Assembly: GCF_018991925.1 (NCBI RefSeq)
Contig: NW_024711973.1
Location: 1 to 64,000, forward strand
DNA: 64,000 bases
Direction of reading: 5' to 3'
DNA from: Homarus americanus
Taxonomy: Eukaryota; Arthropoda; Malacostraca; Decapoda; Nephropidae
Position 1 is the first letter of the stretch; each line of letters starts with the position of its first letter. The translations under genes and the position numbers were made by a program. This document shows, in pieces, positions 36,366 to 47,148 of this stretch. The notes beneath the pieces were generated by a model. It was not told the DNA's origin, did not search any database, and was given only the letters and a program-made list of their open reading frames with translations.

Positions 36366-36399
36366 CGTAACCTAACCTAACCTAACCTAACCTAACCAA
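36366..36399. repeat. interstitial (CCTAA)n, telomere-like
   Basis: Five clean units, preceded from 36260 by degenerate ACCTAA, AACGTAA and TAACGTAAC pieces. The clean core may have expanded from a decayed longer array. Confidence 0.85.
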
Positions 36400-36879
36400 C
36401 TTAAAAAAAAACAAAACAAGTAAATTAAATCCTGGAACCCGCATCCGAAAATTAGTTTTTGGCCGAAGTAAAAGATAAATAACTATTGACACAGCCACAT
36501 GCACCTGAAGAATCCAATTACTGGACGAAGGACGAGAATGATATTCACATACCGTATACCTGCACCCACAACCACCACCTAATAACATGCCACTACCTCT
36601 GTGCAGTACCTCGCTCCAGCCTCCTACTCGACACCGTAATCACACATCCACGAAGTATAAGAGAGCCTTCAGGGAACTCGAATTTGTACTGCCGTCTATC
36701 CTCCCTGTGATTTACATTATCTTCCAGAATTGTAGGTGTGACGGCAGGTGCAAATTTACCTGGTAGTATTTATGGCATGTTGGGGTGGAGTGAACGACAA
36801 CTGAGGCTGGATTTATTGCCAGTGCTTTAGATATTCTTTTCTGTATGTGGGGGTGGTGAGGTGGGAGGTGTAACTGGGG

Positions 36880-37012
36880 GTAGAGACAGAGAGACAGACA
36901 CACACAGACAGACAGACAGACAGAGACAGACACACACAGACAGACACACACAGATAGACAGACAGACAGACAGAGACAGACAGTCCGAGATACAGACAGA
37001 CAGACAGACAGG
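36880..37012. repeat. (CAGA)n/(ACAC)n compound repeat
   Basis: CAGACAGACAGA blocks separated by ACACACAGA. Confidence 0.93.
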
Positions 37013-37102
37013 TGTTTCAGAACTCCAGTGATCAAGCATATAGCACAATACCACATGGTTGACACAACACACAGCATAGCATTGCCAACACTAGCCATCA
37101 CA

Positions 37103-37350
37103 CAGCACTACTCAATAAAACGCAGCACCACCAGATAAAACGTAGCAATACAAAAAAAAACGCAGCAACACATAATAAAACACACCACCACCTAATAGAA
37201 CGCAGCACCACCAGATAAAACGCAGCATCACCAGATAAAACGCAGCATCACCAGATAAAACGCAGCATCACCAGATAAAACGCAGCATCACCAGATAAAT
37301 CACACAAGCACCAGGTATTACACAGCACCACTCAATAAAACGCACTACCA
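37103..37350. repeat. 20 bp minisatellite
   Basis: Unit AAAACGCAGCATCACCAGAT, about 12 copies, best conserved at 37200-37300 and diverged at both ends. Confidence 0.93.
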
Positions 37351-37436
37351 TCAGGTAACACAATATTGATGTCTCAATCGTGTCAGCAGGTGCTATCGTC
37401 CCCCTACATGCAATTGGCACATTAAACACGAGGTAT

Positions 37437-37560
37437 CCCCCCTGATGGCACAGTGGTCAAGCGGTTGTTGAGAAGCGTAAAGACCTGTGATCGAACACAC
37501 GAGGGGGGCCTTAAACACACTCCTTCGGGTATGATAAACGGGACCCACGGGAGACCTTCT
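37437..37560 (+). mobile_element. possible degenerate tRNA-derived SINE
   Basis: TGGCACAGTGGTCAAGCGG resembles an A-box region and TGTGATCGAACACAC a B box about 30 bases downstream. The shared SINE body motif is not evident. Low-confidence call. Confidence 0.35.
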
Positions 37561-37679
37561 ACAGGTTAGAGCCAGTGATATAGTAGGTCTTAGAGGAGCG
37601 TGAAGGACTGTGGCACTCTTAAACATGATAGGAGACACCTTTAGGATAGTGTTTTATAGAGAGAGATTGGAGGTCCTCG

Positions 37680-37990
37680 CGTGTCCAGTAATTTATATAA
37701 GCCTCCGAAAGCAATGTTTATACCAGGTTATGCGTGAGAGGTTCTTGGGTGTGGTAAAATCTGAATAATACATTTTTTTTAACTGTGTAGAGAAGAGGTT
37801 TCAGGTTAGATTCTTTTTAGTATATTCATGAATGTAAGACTTTGCAGTGATAACTTTTTACCTGAACAGAAAATGGGTTCTAAGTTTACGATTCGTTAGT
37901 GAATTGTTTTTTTGTTTTTTTTAATACGTGAAGATTCAATTGTATTCCTGTCGGGTCGCATAAGTAGAGCAGCCAGTGCATTTTTTATGT
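37680..37990. other. no gene seen
   Basis: AT-rich sequence between the tRNA-like region and the AAT microsatellite. Confidence 0.4.
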
Positions 37991-37996
37991 ATTTAT

Positions 37997-38017
37997 AATA
38001 ATAATAATAATAATAAT

Positions 38018-38054
<37 letters not shown>

Positions 38055-38055
38055 T
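37997..38055. repeat. (AAT)n microsatellite at a LINE 3' end
   Basis: About 19 triplets. On minus this is (ATT)n directly after the LINE terminus, so it is probably the element's tail. Confidence 0.95.
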
Positions 38056-38870
38056 AACGGTTTATTGAAAGAGCATGGCAGCCGGAAGGCTGAAAATATA
38101 CAGTTACATAATTGAGGAATGGGCCTCTTGATTTACAATTATTATATAATATACAAGTAACGTAAGTGATACAAATATGATATATAATAACTAGGTGGGT
38201 AGAAGCTCACACTACAGGGCATTTCAACATAGTGACAGTGCAAAAAGTAAGATTAACTGGGAGTGAATACACTGGTTGATTACAAGTTATTGATAATTTT
38301 TACAATGGTTGGGACTGGGCTGTTCTTATAGCGATCAGTTCGTGCTCTTATGGGCTGGATGCGGTTGTGGTGTCGAACAGCAATTCTCGGGCGAGGAATC
38401 TCAGGTGGTAGTAGGAGCCGGTGTCGAGGATGGTGCAGAAGCTTCTCACCAAATTTGCAGATGAGGTTGTGGTGATGGACAGTGAGAGCCGAGATGGTCA
38501 GTGTGTTGAGCGCTTCTTGATATGTGGAGTAGGAAGGGGAGAGAATAATCTTGCATGCCCTCTTTTGCACTTTTTCTCGGTGTTTAGGTTGTGTGGCATT
38601 TAGGGAGGAAGACCAGGTAGGGGAGGCATAGGTGAGCTTGGGGAGTATGAATGTTGTGTAAACACTGAGGAGCTCGGGTGCAGGAACTCCGAGGGACTTG
38701 AGTCGGCGGAGGAGGTGAAGACGGAAACTGGAGGATTTGACAACTTCACTGACGTGTGGTTTCCAATTTAGTTTATTGCCTATGGTGACGCCGAGGAGCT
38801 TAGTGGAATCTACAACCTGGAGTGTGTTGGGACCTAAAGTAATGGAAGGGGGTGGAGGACAACACCATAA
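38056..38870 (-). pseudogene. 5'-truncated LINE: reverse transcriptase C-terminus, frame intact
   Basis: On minus, a stop-free frame of about 190 codons runs from about 38865 to the stop at 38280. VVDSTKLLGVTIGNKLNWKP is the conserved block after the catalytic domain in jockey-group reverse transcriptases. It is followed by LPKLTYASPTWSSSLN, EKVQKRACKIILSP and the C-terminus YKNSPVPTIVKIINNL. The natural stop is followed by a 3' UTR of about 220 bases ending AATAAACCGTTAATTATTAT. The catalytic domain and everything upstream are missing (5' truncation typical of target-primed insertion). The lack of stops indicates a young insertion. The function was DNA synthesis during retrotransposition; this fragment cannot do it. 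Confidence 0.88.
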
Positions 38871-38991
38871 CTACCCCAAGGTTTACGCCATATTCAAGGT
38901 CAAACCTAAAAAAAAGTCAGTCATAGCTTAAAAAAAAAAAAAATATCATCCTGGCGTAGCACCTTCCTCGAGTGAAGTGTACTGTACATAT

Positions 38992-39094
38992 GGATTTGAG
39001 AGGTAATTCATTATGGTGTTTTATGAGAGTTCCTTTGTAGTGTGTGTGTGGATTTGAGAGGTAATTCATTATGGTGTTTTATGAGAGTTCCCTT

Positions 39095-39107
<13 letters not shown>
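38992..39107. repeat. 58 bp direct duplication
   Basis: GGATTTGAGAGGTAATTCAT starts at 38992 and again at 39050 and continues through ATGGTGTTTTATGAGAGTTC. Copies are nearly identical. Confidence 0.92.

Positions 39108-39136
<29 letters not shown>
39096..39136. repeat. (GT)n microsatellite
   Basis: About 20 GT dinucleotides. Confidence 0.95.
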
Positions 39137-39137
<1 letters not shown>

Positions 39138-39255
39138 TAATTCATGTTGAAAATTGTCTGAGATTCACTTGAAGTTTACGTGGACTGTGTGAACTAATTA
39201 GAGGGACGAGAGTAATGATCCAGGGTGCCACCAGGGTCGAGCTAGTGATCGTTTG

Positions 39256-39682
<427 letters not shown>

Positions 39683-39804
39683 TGTCAGCTCATTTGATCT
39701 CACTCAATTATGACAGGAGGGCGTCGTGCCAGCCCCTGGACGAGTGTGTCCCAGTTACACTCACCTGGAGGACACCTTTTGTTAATGAACCTCTTATGAG
39801 CAGG

Positions 39805-40440
39805 TGGACTGGTTGAAGAGAGAAGGGAGACTGGTTGAAAGGGTGAAGTCTGGTTGAAGAGGAAGGGAGGCTGGTTTAGGGGAAGGAGACTGGTTGAAGG
39901 GGAGACTAGTTGAATGGGGGAGGAGACTGTTTGAAAGGGAGACTGGTTGAAGGGAGAGAGATCAGTTGAAGGAGAGAGAGACTGAAGGGAGAGAGAGACT
40001 GAAGGAGGGAGACTGGATGATGGGGAAAGGGAGACTGGTTGAGGAGAAAAGGGAGACTGATTAAAGGGGGAGAGACTGGATGAGGGAAAGGGAGACTGGT
40101 TGAAGGAGGGAGACTGGATGATGGGAAAGGGAGACTGGTTGAGGAGAAAGGAGACTGATTAAAGGGGGAGAGACTGATGAGGGAAAGGGAGACTGGGAAG
40201 GGAGAGAGAGACTGCTGAGGGAAAGGAGACTGGTTGAGGAAAGGGAGACTGGTTGAAGGAGAAAGAGAGGAGGGAGGCTGGTTGAGGAAAGGAGACTGGT
40301 TGAGGGAGAAGGGGAGACTGGTTGAAGGGAGGAGAGACTGGTTGAGGGAAAGGGGGACTGGTTGAGGGAGAGAGGAGACTGGTTGAGGGAAAAGGGGAGA
40401 GCTCATTGAGGAAGGGAGAGGGAGAGCTGGTTGAAGTGGA
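39805..40440. repeat. purine-rich minisatellite, unit near GGGAGACTGGTTGAAGGGAG
   Basis: About 27 irregular units of 18-30 bp, each with GAGACTGGTTGA or GAGACTGATTAAAG. Higher-order blocks recur: GGAGACTGGATGATGGGAAA appears at about 40010 and 40112. Plus strand is A/G-rich except for CTGGTT. Confidence 0.93.
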
Positions 40441-40449
40441 GAAAATCCT

Positions 40450-41158
40450 TGTCCTCCTCCTCCTCCTCCTCCTCCTCCTCCTCCTCCTCCTTCTCCTCTC
40501 CTCCTCCTCATCTCTTCATCCTCCTCCTCCTCCTCCTCCTCCTCCTCCTCCTCCTCCTCCTCCTCTTCTTCATCCTCCTCCTCCTCCTCTTCATCCTCCT
40601 CCTCCTCTTCATCCTCCTCCTCCTCCTCCTCATCCTCATCCTCTTCATCCTCCTCCTCCTCCTCCTCCTCCCTCCTCCTCCTCCTCCTTTTTCTCATCGT
40701 CTTTATCCTCCTCCTCCTCCTCCTCCTCTCCTCCTCCTCCCTCATCCTCCTCCTCCTCCTCCTCCTCCTCCTCCTCCTCCTCCTCCTCCTCCTCCTCCTC
40801 CTCCTCCTCCTCCTCCTCCTCCTCCTATTCATCCTCCTCCTCCTCCTCCTCCTCCTCCTCCTCCTCCTCCTCCCTCATCCTCTTCATCCTCCTCCTCCTC
40901 CTCCTCCTCTCCTCCTCTTCTTCATCCTCCTCCTCCTCCTCTTCATCCCTCCTCCTCCTCCTCTCCTCCTCATCCTCCTCTTCATCCTCCTCCTCCTCCT
41001 CCCTCCTCCTCCTCCTCCTCCTCCTCCTCCTCCTCATCCTCCCTCCTCATCCTCTCTATCCTCCTCCTCCTCCTCTTCATCCTCCTCCTCTTCATCCTCC
41101 TCTTCATCCTCCTCTTCATCCTCCTCCTCCTCCTCCTCCTCCTCCTCCTCTTCCTCCA
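40450..41158. repeat. (TCC)n with TTCATCC interruptions, 0.7 kb
   Basis: Pyrimidine-rich triplet repeat containing a secondary motif TCTTCATCCTCCTCC that recurs at variable spacing. It directly follows the purine-rich minisatellite, so strand composition flips at about 40450. Confidence 0.96.
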
Positions 41159-41501
41159 GGTACGTCAGGGGAACAAAGAGAGTATACGAGGTTAAGAGTG
41201 AAGTGTCCCTCCACCACCCGCCTCTCAGGGTGTGGGACGATCACCAACACCACATGAGTGACGGTGATGAGGTGGTGATTATATCGTCTCACTCCCGCGT
41301 TAAACTGATACACGGCTTAACTACTAGCTGTTGGGGAGGTGATTTTTGGTGGTATTTTGTATTCTGAATGTGATTTGTTATTGAATTAAGGTAGTTTAAG
41401 GGAGTACAGTTTATGAATTACAGTTCGTTGGGTGTTTTGGTGTCCGATAAAGCCGATTTCCGATATAGCGAGTCTCTCTTTTCTCTCTTCTCTTTTCTTT
41501 C

Positions 41502-41507
<6 letters not shown>

Positions 41508-41567
<60 letters not shown>
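41508..41567. repeat. (CT)n microsatellite
   Basis: About 29 CT dinucleotides. Confidence 0.96.
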
Positions 41568-41571
<4 letters not shown>

Positions 41572-41577
41572 ACACCC

Positions 41578-41710
41578 ACTACCACCATCACCACCACCAC
41601 TACCACTACAGGCTACCACCATCACCACCTACTACCACTATCACCTGCCACTAGCCTACTACTACTACTACTACTACTACTACGACTACGACTTTTTTTT
41701 TTTTTTTTAA
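41578..41710. repeat. ACC/CTA triplet tract and poly(T)
   Basis: CACCAC and TACCAC triplets, then (CTA)n at 41656-41683 and a 17-base T run to 41709. On minus the T run is a poly(A) that ends the retroelement at 41.71-42.6 kb. Confidence 0.9.
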
Positions 41711-42612
41711 ATATGGCCTCCAGCCTCCCCCAATAGCCACACCTTCGCCACCATTTATTTACCTTAATATTAAATATCCTAATACATAAGAAGCTATCCT
41801 ATCTGTGTTAAATTAGTTGAGCCGCAGATCTATGCGGCATTCAGTGACTGTAGCCTCGTAATCGATATCTGCAGCAGTTGTCGGAATTGGGGCAGAAGCT
41901 CTCGTTCCCCTGAGGCAGAGCAAAGCCGACCTAAGGAGAGAGAAAGACAGTCGACATCTCATCCAGGCTGTAACGAAACTTCTGGGCTGCTGCTTCTGTT
42001 CGGAGATCACCTCTGCGAGTCTGGCGTAGAAACATCTTGCACTTGGTCCCATCCCACTAGAGGTTGTGAACACTGGGGGAGTGAAGCTGCCTTGGTCAAC
42101 GTTTTGGATTCTCTCCCCATATGCCCTTATCTTGTCGTTCTCGTTCCTCCTATGTGCAGCCTCGAGAGCTAGGTTACGGTGACATGCGGCCATGGGATAA
42201 AAAATCCTGATGTCGAAGAAAGCTCGCTGTCCTCGCGTCCAGAATCCTCGAGCACTGACGTCAACACGGGCTTCGTTAGATGTGTTTGAAGTCCTATGTT
42301 GGAGGATCTCACCATCCAATGGAAGGTCGGTTCTACCATGACATCCCGGCAGATTTCCTTCAACATATTTGCTGTGAGATCCCTTACTTCATCATGCCTC
42401 ATGCATATGAAGCCCCCTTTCTTGCACACCATGGCGTGATCGCCGTCATAGGAAGAGCCACACACGCATTGGGAGGGCAAACCTTCTACTGGCCGACCGT
42501 ACCTTAGAGCAATGGCATCTGTAAATTCTTGTTTGTTAAGACTGAAACCATTTGCCCTTATCGATAACGTAGTTAACCAGTTCGAGGCGCCCACCTCCTG
42601 CGCTAATAGCTA
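41711..42612 (-). pseudogene. retroelement C-terminal relic with CCHC and nuclease-like motifs
   Basis: Two overlapping minus-strand frames (42594-42169 and 42319-41813) make one C-terminal protein region broken by a frameshift near 42.28 kb. GASNWLTTLSIRANGFSLNK is followed by CVCGSSYDGDHAMVC (C-x-C-x7-H-x3-C), then MRHDEVRDLTA. In the second frame come ARVDVSARGFW, AFFDIRIF and WMRCRLSFSLLRSALLCLRG. A CCHC finger, an RHD block and two acidic DxR/DV blocks is the arrangement of restriction-like endonucleases in R2-group LINEs, so I infer that type. I recognise this region from many animal retroelement annotations but cannot name the clade. The 3' UTR is about 100 bases with a poly(A) of about 17. 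Truncated at the 5' end near 42612. Confidence 0.72.
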
Positions 42613-42625
42613 CTTTTTTTTCAAA

Positions 42626-42627
<2 letters not shown>

Positions 42628-42656
<29 letters not shown>
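42628..42656. repeat. (ACT)n microsatellite
   Basis: About nine triplets adjacent to the 5' junction of the retroelement relic. The same triplet flanks its other end. Confidence 0.93.
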
Positions 42657-42658
<2 letters not shown>

Positions 42659-42709
42659 TTTACTATTACTATATCTGTTATTTCTACTACTTCTCTTCAC
42701 CCACGGATG

Positions 42710-43075
42710 TATCGACCCACGAAAATTGGACTCGAATTAATAGACATTAAAGACCTATTTTCAGAAGCAAGCAATTTGGAGAGTAATTATTGAACACTTT
42801 TGCTTAAGAAACACTTGCAGTTAGTTACCCTCAGATGTCGTTTTATTTTTATTTATTTTTTGCTCGGAAATAGTAAAAATATATATAGATATATCGTGGA
42901 GGGAGTGGAGGAAGGAGAGTGGATGGGAGGTTCAAGGGAGAGGAGGAGGATGTGGGAAGAGAGGGAAGAGGAAGAGAAGGAGGAAAAGGAGACAATTGGT
43001 TTGTAATTTGATCAAGGGAAAGGAAACACCCGCATGTACTTTGAATTTTTAACATGTTGGTAGTAATTAAGAGGA
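42710..43075. other. no gene seen
   Basis: AT-rich, with a purine-rich GGAGAGGA tract at about 42898-42995. Confidence 0.4.
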
Positions 43076-43079
43076 GAGG

Positions 43080-43480
43080 GTGATAACGGGAACAATGGTA
43101 GGTGACAACAGGGACAACAGTAGGTGGTAATGGTAGGTGACAACAGGGATAACAGTAGGTGGTAATGATAGGTGACAAATAGGGACAACAGTAGGTGGTA
43201 AATACAGTAGGTGACAACAGGGATAACAGTAGGTGGTAATGGTAGGTGACAACAGTGGATAACAGTAGGTGGTAATGATAGGTGACAAATAAGGACAACA
43301 GTAGGTGGTAATGATAGGTGACTACAAGGACAACAGTAGGTGGTAATGGTAGGTGACAACAGGGACAACAGTAGGTGGTAATGGTAGGTGACAACAGGGA
43401 TAACAGTAGGTGGTAATGATAGGTGACAACAGGGATAACAGTAGGTGGTAATGGTAGGTGACAACAGGAACAACGTCCAG
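43080..43480. repeat. 35 bp minisatellite, about 11 copies
   Basis: Unit contains GTAGGTGGTAATGGTAGGTG and ACAACAGGGACAACA at 35 bp spacing (for example 43391 and 43426). Variants: ATGATAGG for ATGGTAGG, GGGATAACA for GGGACAACA, and ACAAATA for ACAACA. Variant combinations recur in order, suggesting block duplication. Confidence 0.94.
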
Positions 43481-43489
43481 GAATCTGTA

Positions 43490-45020
43490 AGACAGTGGTG
43501 TTAACATTTAGAAATATTCGCAAAAAAAAAAAAAACATAGTCGTGTGCATTTTAAACATTAAAGACTTAGTCATGGCCAGATTAGTTCTGAGGTGTCACC
43601 ATGGTAGAGTATTGGGGGAATTTTGGCACCATTTTGAGGCCATTTATAGCCGTACGTCAGGTTAACCAGTCAGATTCGTTAGTGCTTTCACGCCAAGCGG
43701 ATTCATAGTTAAGCCGTATTTATAAAGGTTGTCTATTGAATATTGGTTGAAACTGACTCTTTTTAAAACACATGAATCTGGATGGAGTTATTTATGCTGT
43801 GTGAGGGATCTGTGCTGTGCTGTGCTGTGCTGTGCTGTGTACGAGAGAGAAGTTCAATATTTATTTTATGCGATGTCTATTCACTAACTTATCGAAATAA
43901 CTTTTGATTCTATTGTTTCGTAAATGATGCATGGTGACTGGAAATAATGATTTGTAAGTACTTAATGGCTCTTGTCGTAGATTATATATGAGTAATCTTA
44001 TTTGAAATCATAAAGTCAAGGTAAGAGATGGAATAAAGAATAGTATTGTATTTTATTTTGACGATGATTCAGCCTGAAGGTCATAGACAACTAATTAGTA
44101 ACACGGTGTTGTTTAAATAAGAGGAAAATAAACTGAACTACTTTGTTTTTAAATGTTAAAAATGAAATGCTGTTGTAATCCATTTCAAGAATTAATTTTA
44201 ACATTTGTTTTTATATACTGTATATGTAAAACATTTTGACAATGTAAGCTATTGCAATAATTATTTCCGCAAGCCTGAAGTAACGTTTAATAAAACAAAT
44301 GTTATAGAAAATGTGAACATATAATGTTTTTGTACCGTGTCATGGGCCGATGAGGTAATATTATACCAGCAAGTAAACAATTAATCTTAACTTTGAAAGG
44401 CCGGGGGCAAAATATAATAACACAGGCAGTTAAAGGACAGGAAATAAAAAGGAGTATTATTGTAGGCATTTTATCAACGTTTCTTGAGCTGAAGAACGTA
44501 AAACACGTATTAAAACAATGAGTGGCTCTTCCTCTCTTAAACAAACAAATTAAACACCTCACAAACAGTACACATGGAGAAAAAATAATATATTTATTTT
44601 ATTTTAGTAACGTTTCCAATTAATCACCCTCTGTCTAAACCAACCTAATAAAACCCCTCTTATATACACAGGGAAATAAAAGTAATAATTAAATGTTTTC
44701 AGCAACGTTTCACCAGCTGACGAGTATAAACATTTGCCTTGTCGTAAATCTGGACCAAGTGAAGGTAGGTGTGTTTACCGTGTTTTAATAAGATGCGCGG
44801 GGACCCCATGGCAGGTCCGTCATCCTCCCTCTCCTCCTTTGTTTACTTTCGTGCCTGCCTCCACCTGCGACTCGCCAAGGCAAATATTAGAAAAGAGGAG
44901 GACGAACAAGAGATAACCCACCCCCCCACCCCATCCACTCACTAACTCTGGGAAATTTTAGTCAAGTGAGCTGATGATGTGGGGATTGCGTTCTGCTGTG
45001 TCGGGAGGTGAATTGTTTCT
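43490..45020. other. AT-rich region, no gene seen
   Basis: About 1.5 kb with only a five-copy GTGCT repeat (about 43812-43838). No splice-linked coding segments or transposon ends could be supported. Confidence 0.45.
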
Positions 45021-45027
45021 TTGTTTA

Positions 45028-45268
45028 GCTGCTGTGGTGTTGGGTCTGTTTAGCTGCTGTGGTGTTGGGTCTGTTTAGCTGCTTTGGTGTTGGTCTGTTT
45101 TACTGCTGTGGTGTTGGTCTGCTTTACTGCTGTGGTGTTGGTCTGTTTTACTGCTGTGGTGTTGGGTCTGTTTAGCTGCTGTGGTGTTGGTCTGTTTTAC
45201 TGCTGTGGTGTTGGTCTGTTTTACTGCTGTGGTGTTGGTCTGTTTTACTGCTGTGTTGGTCTGTTTAG
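45028..45268. repeat. 24-25 bp minisatellite
   Basis: Unit contains CTGCTGTGGTGTTGGTCTG and then TTTTA or TTTAG, about ten copies. The TTTAG type carries an extra G (GTTGGG) and dominates the first copies. The 24 bp TTTTA type gives the in-frame poly-(VLVCFTAV) translation. Confidence 0.93.
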
Positions 45269-45479
45269 CAAGACAATAAACACCCTCAATAATGATGTAG
45301 ACTTAACTGCTGTGGCATTATATCTATCAAATTATAACTACTGTTGTGTTGGCTTCAGGAATCTGCTGTGCTGTTCGTCACTTTACTTGCTGTTATTCTG
45401 AATTCTGCTGCTGCTGTAGAAAAAAAAAGACGTTACTAAGAAAAATGAAGGGTAAAACATTCGACCTTAATGCAAATAA

Positions 45480-45770
45480 TTAGAAGGAAAATAATAACGA
45501 CGGAAGGAAGCTGAAGAGTAGGTGGAATGTGGGTAGAAGGAGGTGGAGGGTGCGAGCAAGAAGAGGCAGGTAGGGTGAGTGTGAAGGGAGAGAGAGAGGA
45601 TGAGAGGGAGCGAAAGGAGATGGAGGAGAAGGATATGTAAGAAGGAGGAGGTGGAGGAGGAGGAGGAGGGTATGTAGGGAGGTGGAAGAGAACATGTAGG
45701 GAGATGGAGGAGGAGGAGGATGATGTGTAGGTAAATGGAGGAAGAGGAGAAGCTGGAAACGAGACTAGGA
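45480..45770. repeat. purine-rich GGAGGA/GGTGGA tract
   Basis: Irregular AGGAGG, GTAGGGAGGTGGA repeats on plus. Confidence 0.75.
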
Positions 45771-45896
45771 ATGACCTAAGTTTACTCAGGTTTATAGAAC
45801 AAGTTGGGGCAAGTGGCCATGACGAATGTTGAAGTTCGGGGAGGAGAGGTACCAGGAGCTCTTGATGTCCTATACCTAGTGGTTATCTTGAGCTTG

Positions 45897-46686
45897 GGAC
45901 ACAGATGGTGGTAGGACACAGGTGGTGGTGGGACACAGATGGTGGTGGGACACAGGTGGTGGTGTGACACAGGTGGTGGTGTGACACAGGTGGTGGTGGG
46001 ACACAGGTGGTGGTGGGGAGACAGATGGTGGTGGGACACAGGTGGTGGTGGGACACAGGTGGTGGGACACAGATGGTCGGGACACAGGTGGTGTGGGACA
46101 GGTGGTGGTGGAACACTGATGGTGGTGAGACACAGGTGGTGGTAGGACACAGGTGGTGGTGGGACACTGATGGTGGTAGGACACAGGTGGTGGTGAGACA
46201 CAGGTGGGTGGGGACACAGGTGGTAGGGACACTGGTGGTGGTGGGACACAGGTGGTGTGGGACACTGATGGACACAGATGGTGGGACACAGGTGGTGGGA
46301 CACAGATGGTGGTAGGACACAGGTGGTGATGGGACACAGATGGTAGGAGACAGGATGGTGGTGGGACACTGGTAGGACACAGATGGTGGTAGGACACAGG
46401 TGGTGGTGGGACACAGGTGGTGGTGGTATGACACACAGGTGGTGGTGGTGTGACACAGGTGGTGGTGGGACACAGGTGGTGGTGGGACACTGTTGGTGGT
46501 GAGACACAGGTGGTAGTGGGACACAGATGGTGGTGGTGTGACAGGTGGTGGTGTGACACAGGTGGTGGTAGGACACAGATGGTGGTGGGACACAGGCGGT
46601 GGTGGGACACAGGCGGTGGTGGGACACTGGTGGTGGTGGGACACTGGTGGTGGTGAGACACAGGTGGTGGTGGTGGTAAGACACAG
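45897..46686. repeat. 17 bp minisatellite, about 48 copies
   Basis: Unit GGTGGTGGTGGGACACA with length variants of 11-20 bp. Sub-variants (CAGATGG, CACTGATGG, GTGTGACACA) are intermixed. All plus and minus frames are open for long stretches because the unit lacks stop triplets. Confidence 0.95.
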
Positions 46687-46749
46687 GGTGATGGATGGCG
46701 TGAGACTGACAGGGATGAAATATATTTATCACGCAAGCAAGCACACACG

Positions 46750-46835
46750 AAATAATAATAAAAACAATAATAAAAACAATAATAATAATAATAATAAATA
46801 ATAATAATATAGATAATAATAATAATGATAATAGT
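46750..46835. repeat. (AAT)n with AAAAC interruptions
   Basis: AATAATAAAAAC units become a cleaner AAT run toward the right. Confidence 0.92.
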
Positions 46836-47113
46836 TATTTCAACGATAAATTAGCAGTACTCGGGGTCAGTATCCTCGGTATTTAAGGATCATTTCTTCC
46901 CTGTTATAATGGTCGTGTCCGGGTTTATGGTCTTTCTCGCCGTCACATTACACATTCTTTTGAATAATTTTGGCATGTGTTAATGTCCTGAAAAAGTGAC
47001 TAGTGTCGTGTTGTGAGAACATTCGAGTCAAAGTCGTTGTCTTTATTACAAATAACGACGCGTGCACATATTTGGAGTCAACGTACACGTCAACTGGTGA
47101 CGCATAGCCGTTG

Positions 47114-47114
<1 letters not shown>

Positions 47115-47146
<32 letters not shown>
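47115..47146. repeat. (CA)n microsatellite
   Basis: About 15 CA dinucleotides directly next to the 3' end of LINE copy C. (TG)n on the LINE sense strand. Confidence 0.95.

Positions 47147-47148
<2 letters not shown>

Noticed and set aside
35095..36640. Possible host exon frames in the AT-rich stretch
   Set aside because: Short frames without periodicity, motifs or consistent splice sites.
37103..37350. CRISPR-like array with 20 bp periodic units
   Set aside because: Units are contiguous with no spacers, and the genome is eukaryotic. It is a minisatellite.
45782..46748. Three overlapping minus frames of 250-320 codons rich in His, Pro, Thr and Cys
   Set aside because: All are translations of the 17 bp GGTGGTGGTGGGACACA array.
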